From: a virus
DNA length: 27,603 nt
Reading direction: 5' to 3' (one strand)
Virus record (IMG/VR): IMGVR_UViG_3300029913_000093
Span: 1-27,603 of that record
The position numbers were made by a program, and so were the translations under genes. Below are positions 22,795 to 27,603 of the stretch, one piece after another. The notes under the pieces were generated by a model that had not been told where the DNA came from, made no database searches, and saw nothing but the letters and a program-made list of their open reading frames with translations. Positions within the stretch are counted from its first letter, which is position 1, and every line of letters starts with the position of its first letter.

Positions 22795-23081
22795 CGTTTC
22801 AGAACCTTCAAGTTATCCTCTAAACGTGAAATAAACCCTAATTTTAAAGCATCAAAGTCAATTTCCCTATTGGTGGATATCTTGTGAAATACCTCCAGGT
22901 AACGCAATATATTGGCGTCATTCTCAGCTATGGCGGCGGTGATGATGTTCAGGAACATGTTTAAAGGTAAGTCCTTATTGTCATCATGGTTTAGTATTTC
23001 TTTTTGTATGCGCTTCATTAAATACTTGAACGTGGGTTCGGCTATGCGGCGCACTAATATGGCGGCTTCTTTGTCGTTCAT
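22791..23081 (-). CDS. 96-aa helical protein, unknown
   Basis: MNDKEAAILVRRIAEPTFKYLMKRIQKEILNHDDNKDLPLNMFLNIITAAIAENDANILRYLEVFHKIST..., ending RLEDNLKVLKR. Predominantly helical and hydrophilic with no catalytic motif. ATG 23081 is preferred, with AAGGA 9 bases upstream; GTG 23084 is possible. Its start overlaps the stop of the zinc-finger gene before it (TGATG). The leader copies a 14-base segment that also precedes that zinc-finger gene. Confidence 0.7.
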   Translation of the reverse strand: MNDKEAAILVRRIAEPTFKYLMKRIQKEILNHDDNKDLPLNMFLNIITAAIAENDANILRYLEVFHKISTNREIDFDALKLGFISRLEDNLKVLKR

Positions 23082-23242
23082 CACTTGAAGTCCTTATTTA
23101 ATAATCTAAATTGATATATTTGCTGATCTCCAATTGTTTCTGGCGATTTTGTTCTGCATTCTTCACAAATACTAAAAAAATGAGCTAGTGGATGATCAGC
23201 ATTTTGAAATTCATTATCGCATCGAACACACTTGGTTATCAC
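23081..23242 (-). CDS. 53-aa two-CxxC zinc-finger protein
   Basis: Start GTG 23242, stop TGA 23083-23081: MITKCVRCDNEFQNADHPLAHFFSICEECRTKSPETIGDQQIYQFRLLNKDFK. CVRC and CEEC separated by 17 residues form a plausible four-cysteine zinc site. GAGGA lies 6 bases before the GTG, and the stop overlaps the next start (TGATG). The start context repeats that of the following gene. Small phage zinc proteins often regulate transcription or translation, but nothing here shows which. Confidence 0.65.
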   Translation of the reverse strand: MITKCVRCDNEFQNADHPLAHFFSICEECRTKSPETIGDQQIYQFRLLNKDFK

Positions 23243-23267
23243 TTGAAGTCCTCGATTTTGTGTTTTT

Positions 23268-23378
23268 TCATTCCTTGTCTTCTGTGTAACATGAACATTT
23301 AATATCTTCCATTGACCCGTCGCTAGTAGGGCAACTTAATAAACCTCTTCCATCACACCATTCGCATTTGTCTGGCAT
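23268..23378 (-). CDS. 36-aa cysteine-rich zinc-ribbon peptide
   Basis: MPDKCEWCDGRGLLSCPTSDGSMEDIKCSCYTEDKE, ATG 23378 to TGA 23270-23268. CEWCDGRG resembles one CxxCxGxG half of a DnaJ-type zinc centre, with later C16, C28 and C30. The leader is one of the repeated CCAACAGCGAG cassettes. Very short, but motif density and matching leader support it. Confidence 0.6.
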   Translation of the reverse strand: MPDKCEWCDGRGLLSCPTSDGSMEDIKCSCYTEDKE

Positions 23379-23395
23379 ATCGCTCTCGCTGTTGG

Positions 23396-23545
23396 TTATT
23401 TAATTACATCATGTTCTTCTATTGTATATTCATCTTGATAAGGTGGATCAAAGCTATCCCACATTTGGTCGGCATCCTCCTCATTTTTAAATACACCTTC
23501 AATTTTTTGTGAATCATATTTATTTATTAGTATGTAAACTTTCAT
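23396..23545 (-). CDS. 49-aa acidic protein, unknown
   Basis: MKVYILINKYDSQKIEGVFKNEEDADQMWDSFDPPYQDEYTIEEHDVIK, ATG 23545, stop TAA 23398-23396. Acidic, with no cysteine. The pattern 'V-I--K-DS--IEGVF-n-e-A-q-w' is of the common phage type of small beta-alpha proteins. Its stop codon is the TAA in repeat R1, and its leader is repeat R2. Function unknown. Confidence 0.65.
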   Translation of the reverse strand: MKVYILINKYDSQKIEGVFKNEEDADQMWDSFDPPYQDEYTIEEHDVIK

Positions 23546-23562
23546 ATTGATCTCGCTGTTGG

Positions 23563-23766
23563 TTATTCTGTTTTACTGCACATTTGTCGAGTGTCATCAT
23601 GCAAGTCATCAATTTCTTCTTGAATTGTCATAAGCATCATATTAACAAGCCTGTCTGTCGAATATGTCGATCCACGCAGAAATTCTCTCACCATTTTTAT
23701 TGAATTTTGTGCGCTCTTTAATCCTTCTGTTCTTGCGCCATTGTAATCAAATTCGTTGTTTGTCAT
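23563..23766 (-). CDS. 67-aa protein, unknown
   Basis: MTNNEFDYNGARTEGLKSAQNSIKMVREFLRGSTYSTDRLVNMMLMTIQEEIDDLHDDTRQMCSKTE. Helical and acidic toward its C-terminus. The leader is repeat R3 (AACCAACAGCGAGA) and its stop TAA lies in repeat R2. No family recognised. Confidence 0.65.
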   Translation of the reverse strand: MTNNEFDYNGARTEGLKSAQNSIKMVREFLRGSTYSTDRLVNMMLMTIQEEIDDLHDDTRQMCSKTE

Positions 23767-23788
23767 ATTGGTCTCGCTGTTGGTTAAT

Positions 23789-23862
23789 AATCCTATAATA
23801 TTAGGATTTTATGGGTTTCTAATCTGTTATTAGGTATAAGTTCAATCCAATAGGATTATTGG
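23789..23862 (-). other. Two hairpins in the 23767-23876 spacer
   Basis: AATCCTA (23789-23795) pairs with TAGGATT (23802-23808), loop TAATAT; CCAATA (23847-23852) pairs with TATTGG (23857-23862), loop GGAT. AATAATCCTA at 23786-23795 is also the inverse of TAGGATTATT at 23851-23860. No ORF with a ribosome site is seen in this gap of about 110 bases. Confidence 0.45.
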
Positions 23863-23882
23863 GCTCGCTGTAGGTTATTCTG

Positions 23883-24095
23883 TTAATATGGTAATGGAGC
23901 CTGTTGGTATTTCCACACTAATTCCTCTTTCTTTTTGCAGCACTCATAACAGTAATATGTGTTAGGCGTAATGATTGAATATCCTTTTGCATAAGCTACT
24001 TCTGTATGGCAATTGTTACAGGTAAACACAATAGTAGGATACATTTCCTCGCATTTGGGACAGGTTGATATGTATTTTTTATTCTCATCGGTCAT
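23883..24095 (-). CDS. 70-aa zinc-ribbon protein with three CxxC motifs
   Basis: From ATG 24095: MTDENKKYISTCPKCEEMYPTIVFTCNNCHTEVAYAKGYSIITPNTYYCYECCKKKEELVWKYQQ... The motifs CPKC, CNNC and CYECC can hold one or two zinc ions. AAGGA precedes this ATG by about 9 bases, whereas ATG 24119 (MATQGTL...) has none, so the shorter form is preferred. Directly follows the two-TM gene in the operon. Role unknown. Confidence 0.7.
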   Translation of the reverse strand: MTDENKKYISTCPKCEEMYPTIVFTCNNCHTEVAYAKGYSIITPNTYYCYECCKKKEELVWKYQQAPLPY

Positions 24096-24130
24096 TTGCA
24101 GAGTTCCTTGTGTTGCCATAATATTTCGTT

Positions 24131-24295
24131 TTAAAATCCTCGCCAGAATGCTATCCAACCCATTGTCAGTAATATTGTAAACCAAAGAATATTAAAGATA
24201 GCTTTTGATACGGTATCATATGGCTTAAACATCGCGTATAAAGCACCTATGAAAAACAATGCGCTTGCGATTAGGTATAAAGGGCGGTCACTCAT
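24131..24295 (-). CDS. 54-aa protein with two membrane segments
   Basis: MSDRPLYLIASALFFIGALYAMFKPYDTVSKAIFNILWFTILLTMGWIAFWRGF, ATG 24295 to TAA 24133-24131. Residues 6-22 and 34-50 are hydrophobic enough to span a membrane, joined by a charged hairpin. Size and topology are holin-like, but its position is in the early block, not near lysis genes, so a membrane-modifying early function is as likely. The start overlaps the preceding gene by 8 bases. Confidence 0.7.
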   Translation of the reverse strand: MSDRPLYLIASALFFIGALYAMFKPYDTVSKAIFNILWFTILLTMGWIAFWRGF

Positions 24296-24509
24296 CGGTG
24301 GCCTGCTTGGTGATTAGTTTTTTAATATCATCATGTAATAACTTCAATAATGTTGATAGCTCATCAGTCATCATGCCATTCATTTCTAGTGCTGATTTTA
24401 GTTTCCATACTTCAAAGTCTGCGGCTTTCACACCAGTATCATGGCCACGCTGATAAGCTTCACGCTGCGACATAGGGATGTTTGTTGTTACTTGCATATC
24501 ATTAATCAT
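24288..24509 (-). CDS. 73-aa helical protein, unknown
   Basis: MINDMQVTTNIPMSQREAYQRGHDTGVKAADFEVWKLKSALEMNGMMTDELSTLLKLLHDDIKKLITKQATDE. ATG 24509 chosen because GAGGGG lies 7-8 bases upstream, within the preceding gene; the longer ORF to 24572 is not used. Mostly helical, possibly coiled coil toward the C-terminus. Overlaps both neighbours by 8 bases. Confidence 0.65.
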   Translation of the reverse strand: MINDMQVTTNIPMSQREAYQRGHDTGVKAADFEVWKLKSALEMNGMMTDELSTLLKLLHDDIKKLITKQATDE

Positions 24510-24873
24510 AACGATGCCCCTCAACATATAATGTACCACCATAATAACCATTATTTTCATTGCGCATTTCAATCATGAAATCACCTTTATCTGTCTTAAT
24601 CTCATAGAAATATTGGTCTATTTCGTCGTGATACTCTTCTTTCTCCGAGTCATAACCGCATTCTTTAAGGTTAACGCATTCTTTTGCAATGATATCGGTT
24701 ATCAAAGCACCAGAAGGAATTAAATCGAAATGCTCTATCCATGAAGTGGAGCAGCAATCACCCTCTGTATTGACGGTGTAATCTTTATCTTCACATGATA
24801 TTAACATTTGGTCTTTTGCATCGTTTAATACCATTGACTTAACTATTTTGCCTTTTAGTACATTCAGAATCAT
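24502..24873 (-). CDS. DUF7448-like phage protein with GDCCS--WIE motif
   Basis: 123 aa: MILNVLKGKIVKSMVLNDAKDQMLISCEDKDYTVNTEGDCCSTSWIEHFDLIPSGALITDIIAKECVNLKECGYDSEKEEYHDEIDQYFYEIKTDKGDFMIEMRNENNGYYGGTLYVEGHRYD. The motif GDCCSTSWIEH and tail 'NNGYYGGTLYV' fit a small uncharacterised family found in many phages. Its ATG overlaps the stop of the 52-aa gene (ATGA), and it overlaps the next gene by 8 bases. Biochemical function not known. Confidence 0.7.
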   Translation of the reverse strand: MILNVLKGKIVKSMVLNDAKDQMLISCEDKDYTVNTEGDCCSTSWIEHFDLIPSGALITDIIAKECVNLKECGYDSEKEEYHDEIDQYFYEIKTDKGDFMIEMRNENNGYYGGTLYVEGHRYD

Positions 24874-25028
24874 CGCTGCCTATCCTTCTGTCTAGCTTCG
24901 TCACGCTTCAACTGTTCACACACATCACGGTTATTCAATCGCTCAACCATGTCTTTGCGTCCCACTACATTACCAACATAGCGGCCATTGTTATCGTAGA
25001 TTTCTTTAACTATTACTTTATCGTCCAT
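24870..25028 (-). CDS. 52-aa basic protein, unknown
   Basis: MDDKVIVKEIYDNNGRYVGNVVGRKDMVERLNNRDVCEQLKRDEARQKDRQR, ATG 25028 with AGGAG 7 bases before, stop TGA 24872-24870. Charged, basic C-terminus. Overlaps the preceding gene by 11 bases and the following one as ATGA, so it is clearly in the operon. Function unknown. Confidence 0.75.
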   Translation of the reverse strand: MDDKVIVKEIYDNNGRYVGNVVGRKDMVERLNNRDVCEQLKRDEARQKDRQR

Positions 25029-25182
25029 CGGTAAGCTCCTGTATTTTATTGCCTGCTAGTTTGCATATGATTGTCAGTAAATGTCGTTCATATGGGTCAA
25101 AGTTCTTATCTATTGCAATGTCACGCATGATGCTTTCTATCATGGCTTGTGCGTGCAGTAGATCATCCTTGGTGTAGTCCAT
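25018..25182 (-). CDS. 54-aa protein, first gene of the leftward early block
   Basis: MDYTKDDLLHAQAMIESIMRDIAIDKNFDPYERHLLTIICKLAGNKIQELTDGR, ATG 25182, TAA 25020-25018. Helical. AGGAT lies 5 bases before the ATG. One ATTGCAAT palindrome lies inside its coding sequence at 25112-25119. It is the promoter-proximal gene downstream of the divergent control region. Function unknown. Confidence 0.7.
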   Translation of the reverse strand: MDYTKDDLLHAQAMIESIMRDIAIDKNFDPYERHLLTIICKLAGNKIQELTDGR

Positions 25183-25232
25183 TATAGATCCTATTGCAAT
25201 ATTGTTAATGCAAGAGTATAGTTCATTGCAAT
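25112..25232. repeat. Three ATTGCAAT palindromes (probable operator sites)
   Basis: Exact ATTGCAAT at 25112-25119, 25193-25200 and 25225-25232; the last two share the ten bases ATTGCAATAT, with centres 32 bases apart (about three helix turns). A partial copy, AATGCAAG, is at 25207-25214. Two copies overlap the divergent promoters, so a repressor that binds the palindrome could control both directions. Confidence 0.6.
25194..25222 (+). promoter_or_regulatory. Candidate rightward early promoter
   Basis: -35 TTGCAA (25194-25199), 17-base spacer, -10 TATAGT (25217-25222). The -35 lies inside the ATTGCAAT palindrome at 25193-25200. It would drive the zinc-finger gene at 25257. Confidence 0.5.
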
Positions 25233-25243
25233 ATCAAAAACAA
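25215..25243 (-). promoter_or_regulatory. Candidate leftward early promoter
   Basis: Minus strand -35 TTGTTT (25243-25238), 17-base spacer, -10 TATACT (25220-25215). Its -10 overlaps that of the rightward promoter (TATAGT, 25217-25222). Spacing fits; the -35 is weak. Confidence 0.5.
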
Positions 25244-25256
25244 TAGGTGCTAAATA

Positions 25257-25427
25257 ATGAAAAAGAAATCTCCAAATAAATGCATAGCTCCCGGATGTGT
25301 TAATGACATTCAAGTCAAGAAACATCAGATTTGCCGAACACATGCTAATCAAATGTATCGCCATGGCGTGATAAGTTCAGAGCCTCTTAAGAAACGTAAT
25401 ATGAAGCATGTCGTAAAGTTTGTATAA
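25257..25427 (+). CDS. 56-aa zinc-finger protein
   Basis: MKKKSPNKCIAPGCVNDIQVKKHQICRTHANQMYRHGVISSEPLKKRNMKHVVKFV. The block CIAPGCVN...ICRTHANQMYRHG matches the C-x4-C ... C-x2-H zinc pattern seen in many phage small proteins of the 'C-VpGC...GlC--Hy-r--RhG' kind, probably DNA-binding. It is rightward and begins about 35 bases after the candidate promoter's -10, so it could be the regulator of the nearby palindromes. That last point is inference. Confidence 0.75.
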   Translation: MKKKSPNKCIAPGCVNDIQVKKHQICRTHANQMYRHGVISSEPLKKRNMKHVVKFV

Positions 25428-25448
25428 CTAAGTAACCAAGGATGGTTT

Positions 25449-25583
25449 ATGACAGACAAAAAACTCTATCGAGATTTTGAGTTACTGATGGAATATTACA
25501 AAGCTGCAATAACCAAACAAGAAAAGTATGAGCAATTTATTGCGTGTAAATTATTGTTTATGGGGAATGTCGCACAAAATTAA
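25449..25583 (+). CDS. 44-aa protein, unknown
   Basis: MTDKKLYRDFELLMEYYKAAITKQEKYEQFIACKLLFMGNVAQN; the ATG at 25449 has AAGGA (25439-25443) 5 bases before it, and the ATG at 25442 in another frame ends after 12 codons. Helical, charged. Cotranscribed with the zinc-finger gene on the + strand. No family recognised. Confidence 0.6.
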   Translation: MTDKKLYRDFELLMEYYKAAITKQEKYEQFIACKLLFMGNVAQN

Positions 25584-25646
25584 TCATATATTTAACAAGA
25601 GGGTAGATGTAAAACTAGAATTTGAGGAGTATAGTGTGGGTTCGCT

Positions 25647-25668
25647 GAGCCTCTGTAGCAAGAGGCTC
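25647..25668 (+). other. Perfect eight-pair hairpin
   Basis: GAGCCTCT (25647-25654) pairs with AGAGGCTC (25661-25668), loop GTAGCA. No T-run follows, so it is not a clear terminator. It opens a structured interval of about 100 bases before the 25775 gene. Confidence 0.5.
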
Positions 25669-25690
25669 TCGAGGTAAGTTCCGTTTGCTT

Positions 25691-25735
25691 TTCCGCTATC
25701 GTTTGCTCACACTGATAATGAGCATTATAGCGGAA
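25691..25735 (+). other. Two-tier hairpin upstream of the replication genes
   Basis: TTCCGCTAT (25691-25699) pairs perfectly with ATAGCGGAA (25727-25735), and inside it TGCTCA (25704-25709) pairs with TGAGCA (25719-25724). Total 15 pairs. CGTTTGCT is also repeated directly at 25682-25689 and 25700-25707. It may be an RNA leader or a replication/packaging element. Confidence 0.5.
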
Positions 25736-25748
25736 TTGTGGTCACAAT
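25735..25748. promoter_or_regulatory. Operator-like palindrome before the 25775 gene
   Basis: ATTGTG (25735-25740) and CACAAT (25743-25748) form an inverted repeat of 6+6 bases spaced by GT, close to the start of the gene at 25775. It overlaps the edge of the hairpin before it. A dimeric regulator site is likely but unproven. Confidence 0.45.
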
Positions 25749-25774
25749 CAACTATTATGCTTAGGATAGATAAA

Positions 25775-26119
25775 ATGCGCACATTCAAAATTCCTCCATT
25801 TTCAAAACCTTTATACGATTTACAAAAATCTGGTTACTCTCCAAACAATTCAATTTATTTATTTATTGGTAATAAAGCTTGGGCGAAAGGACAGGCTTTT
25901 TCTAAGATGTATCCCACGCGCACTATGATAATTCCTCCCTGGTTGCCACCTATTGACTACCATTGGCCTGTCAATGAATGCGATATACTTATAATAGATA
26001 CCGGTTATGCAGAAAAATCTTATGTAGAAGAATTAGCACTATGTTTGTACGCAGGAAATGCCGAAATTGTACGCTCGATTAACTTTATCAATCCAATGGT
26101 GGTTTATCATAAGGGATAA
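25775..26119 (+). CDS. 114-aa protein of unknown function next to the replication ATPase
   Basis: MRTFKIPPFSKPLYDLQKSGYSPNNSIYLFIGNKAWAKGQAFSKMYPTRTMIIPPWLPPIDYHWPVNECDILIIDTGYAEKSYVEELALCLYAGNAEIVRSINFINPMVVYHKG. The order 'IYLFIGN-AW--A--F ... PPWL-P--Y-WPVN-CDiLIIDTG ... ELA-CL' is shared with small proteins often encoded beside replication or integration genes of proteobacterial elements; function unknown. ATG 25775 chosen over the ORF start at 25685 because AGGATA at 25763-25768 lies 6 bases before it. It is 3 bases before the next gene. Confidence 0.65.
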   Translation: MRTFKIPPFSKPLYDLQKSGYSPNNSIYLFIGNKAWAKGQAFSKMYPTRTMIIPPWLPPIDYHWPVNECDILIIDTGYAEKSYVEELALCLYAGNAEIVRSINFINPMVVYHKG

Positions 26120-26122
26120 TTT

Positions 26123-27304
26123 ATGCACAAGGATGATGTAATAATAAACATGAACACTTTTAAAAAAAACTCCAATCATGAAGATAATAATTTAGAAATT
26201 GAAATTGTTATGGCAGACATGATTACTCCAAAACCTCAACCTTGGTTCTGGAAAAACATTATTCCATTAGATACCACAACCCTATTTGCTGGTTTTGGTA
26301 ATAGTGGAAAATCACAATTATTAATTTTTATGGCTGCTAAAACATCTACTGGTGATGCGTTTAATGCGGGAGGATCTGTCTGTATATTCCCGCAAGGAAA
26401 TGTCATTATTCTTTCCGGAGAGGATGATTTTAATTATCAACTTATCCCTAGATTAATTGCAGCAAATGCAGATTTAAAAAAAATTCATTTGCTTAAAATG
26501 ATGAAAATATCAGGTCAGCCCAAAAAATTACTGGATCTTGATGCCCATTTGGAATTATTAGAAAAAACTATATTAGAAGCTCAAAATCAAGGAAATCCAA
26601 TAAAATTAATCATTATAGATCCAGTCCAATATTTTACGGGAGAAATGAAAGATCACATTAATGCGAACGTATGTCGTTTTATTGCATCTTTAAATGATCT
26701 CGCTAAAAAATATAATCTTTCTATTATCATGAATAAACATCTACGCAAAAAGGGTAGCGGAGACGGTGCGTCTAGCGCGGTTGACTCAGTATCAGGTAGT
26801 GGAGCCTGGACGACTTCTCCGCGCTCATGCTGGCTTATACAACGTCATCCGACTAAAGAAGGCGTTATCCTGTTTGCAGATTTAAAAGGCAATTTAAAAA
26901 GCAAAGAAACCAAATCATTGGCTTATAAAATTGATGAAGTTTTTATTACCGTTTCTCCTGAAAGTCAGGAAAAAATACCGGCAACCGCAATGACATGGTT
27001 GGATAAACTGGAAGATTTTAATGCTGATACAGCACTGAATACCGTTTCCCTATCTCCAGTAGAACAAAATCTTCGAAAATGGATGATAGACCTTCTTTTG
27101 GAATGCGATAAAAATCCAAATAATGGCGCTATGTTTATCTCTTCAGATTTGGGGAAAGAAGCTATTAGCGCCGGATATACTAAGACAACTTATTTTCGCG
27201 TTAGAGGCAAAATGATTGAAGAAGGTGTCATAAAAGAAGCAGTTATAGGGCAAGCAAAGAAGCTCAATATGATAGTTTTGGTTGATCCGGAGCTGTACAA
27301 ATAA
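26123..27304 (+). CDS. RepA/AAA_25-like replicative ATPase
   Basis: 393 aa. P-loop GFGNSGKS at residues 57-64, Walker B-like LIIIDPV at 162-168, a histidine in NKHLRKK (H206), and VDSVSGSGAWTTSPRSCWLIQR (220-241) as in RecA-fold hexameric ATPases of the RSF1010 RepA/AAA_25 group. These are helicase-like proteins that act at an origin. The C-terminus (MIDLLLECDKNPNNGAMFISSDLGKEAISAGYTKTTYFRVRGKMIEEGVI) looks like a winged helix. It starts 3 bases after the previous stop with AAGGGA as ribosome site. Just downstream lies an iteron-like array, so it is probably its initiator or helicase. ATP-binding call is safe; initiation role is inferred. Confidence 0.85.
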   Translation: MHKDDVIINMNTFKKNSNHEDNNLEIEIVMADMITPKPQPWFWKNIIPLDTTTLFAGFGNSGKSQLLIFMAAKTSTGDAFNAGGSVCIFPQGNVIILSGEDDFNYQLIPRLIAANADLKKIHLLKMMKISGQPKKLLDLDAHLELLEKTILEAQNQGNPIKLIIIDPVQYFTGEMKDHINANVCRFIASLNDLAKKYNLSIIMNKHLRKKGSGDGASSAVDSVSGSGAWTTSPRSCWLIQRHPTKEGVILFADLKGNLKSKETKSLAYKIDEVFITVSPESQEKIPATAMTWLDKLEDFNADTALNTVSLSPVEQNLRKWMIDLLLECDKNPNNGAMFISSDLGKEAISAGYTKTTYFRVRGKMIEEGVIKEAVIGQAKKLNMIVLVDPELYK

Positions 27305-27334
27305 AGTTACATTTTATTATATTGTGTCTGGGGG

Positions 27335-27559
27335 TGGGACTGGTGGGACTAGCCCCCGCAGACCGCATGGTAGAGCCATTTCCCAGTCCCAAATGGGCTT
27401 GGGACTGGGTGGGACTGTGGGACTGGGATTGCTTAAATATAGAACCCCAGTCCCACCAGTCCCACCAGTCCCAAAAGGGGGTGGGACTGGATATATAGAT
27501 ATAAGTATATAATTAATATATATTTTTTTTTATATATATGGCTAGTCCCACCAGTCCCA
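27335..27559. repeat. Array of twelve TGGGACT heptamers (iteron-like), candidate origin
   Basis: TGGGACT (+) at 27335, 27344, 27400, 27410, 27418 and 27482; AGTCCCA (its complement) at 27385, 27449, 27458, 27467, 27544 and 27553 (start positions). Spacing is often 9 bases, near one helix turn. It follows the replicative ATPase gene at once and borders an AT-rich stretch. This is the usual architecture of iteron origins. The 27282-27512 open reading across it is repeat-driven and not supported as a gene. Confidence 0.6.
27395..27427 (+). other. G-quadruplex-forming run, with a counterpart on the other strand
   Basis: Six GGG tracts (27395, 27401, 27407, 27411, 27419, 27425) with loops of 3, 3, 1, 5 and 3 bases fit the classical G4 motif on the + strand. 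On the minus strand the tracts at 27445-27448, 27452-27454, 27461-27463 and 27470-27472 have loops of 3, 6 and 6. Either could stall polymerases or be bound by the replication protein. Confidence 0.5.
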
Positions 27560-27568
27560 CCCTTTTTT
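27473..27568 (+). other. 18-pair inverted repeat around an AT-rich block
   Basis: AAAAGGGGGTGGGACTGG (27473-27490) pairs with CCAGTCCCACCCTTTTTT (27551-27568), two of the pairs G-U. The 60-base interior (27491-27550) is almost all A and T (ATATATA/TATATAT runs). It can act as a strong terminator with its T-run, or as an unwinding element between heptamers. The remaining 35 bases of the window (27569-27603) show nothing I can assign. Confidence 0.6.
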
Positions 27569-27603
27569 AGTATTGCGAAACATGGTGTTCAAAATTTAAT
27601 ATC

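Larger units (their letters stand above)
23385..23878 (-). repeat. Four copies of a 15-base gene-start cassette
   Basis: On the + strand CTCGCTGTTGGTTAT occurs at 23385-23399 and 23552-23566 exactly, CTCGCTGTTGGTTA at 23773-23786, and with one mismatch at 23864-23878. Read on the minus strand it is ATAACCAACAGCGAG. In two copies it supplies the previous gene's TAA stop and in three copies it ends 5-10 bases before the next ATG (CAGCGAGATCAATATG style). It looks like a mobile or duplicated expression cassette. Confidence 0.75.

Noticed and set aside
25735-25748. A lac-operator identity for ATTGTG/CACAAT
   Set aside because: Only a short resemblance; the half-sites and spacing differ from the lac operator, so it is kept as a generic palindrome.
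25685-25774. Longer N-terminus for the 25775 gene
   Set aside because: The extension is translated over a hairpin region and lacks a ribosome site; AGGATA is properly spaced from ATG 25775.
27282-27512. 76-aa open reading across the heptamer array
   Set aside because: It starts inside the ATPase gene, has no ribosome site and its proline/glycine/valine pattern comes from reading the repeats in frame.
1-27603. CRISPR arrays, insertion sequences and integrase attachment sites
   Set aside because: No regularly spaced direct repeats with unique spacers, no transposase and no integrase were seen; the only tandem array is the heptamer region.

Overview
The window is part of the genome of a tailed phage (or prophage) of the P22-like short-tailed type. 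The evidence is gene order and size. Reading rightwards on the + strand it has portal, scaffold, coat with an inserted I-domain-like segment, two small proteins, gp4-like and gp10-like head-tail connector proteins, a tail gene, three ejection-type proteins of 227, 447 and 577 aa (P22 gp7, gp20 and gp16 are close to 229, 471 and 609 aa), and then tail fibre or collar genes. The DNA is fairly AT-rich, start sites carry GGAG-type ribosome binding sites, and a small exported protein with a Sec signal is present. Together these suggest a Gram-negative host, perhaps a low-GC gammaproteobacterium; the exact host is inference.

Layout. 1-19349 (+): virion genes. In the tail region, fibre-like genes alternate with HNH/NUMOD3 homing endonucleases (fibre, HNH, fibre, HNH, fibre). 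19350-19678: a non-coding convergent gap rich in inverted repeats, including a possible four-way-junction RNA. 25182-19679 (-): an early leftward block of about 20 genes, most under 100 aa and tightly overlapping. A terminator and a promoter near 22320-22392 divide it. Its left half is a recombination module: a RecA-like P-loop ATPase, an HNH endonuclease with ATGA overlaps on both sides, and a probable ssDNA-binding protein. Its right half holds many tiny, previously easy-to-miss ORFs: zinc-ribbon proteins, an AT-hook-like protein and a two-TM protein. 25183-25256: a divergent promoter region with repeated ATTGCAAT palindromes. 25257-27304 (+): small genes, then a RepA/AAA_25-like ATPase. 27330-27568: twelve copies of a TGGGACT heptamer in both orientations, G-quadruplex-forming runs and an AT-rich block, which is a candidate replication origin.

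How it works together. The + strand late genes build the capsid, portal vertex, ejection apparatus and a varied set of adhesive fibres. The leftward genes look like early takeover and recombination functions. The rightward ATPase plus iteron-like array looks like a replication initiation module. Structured RNA elements recur at gene boundaries (before scaffold, coat, gp4, the HNH genes and the exported protein), so expression is probably adjusted by RNA structure in many places. All functional calls are from reading the sequence by eye; no database search or folding program was run.
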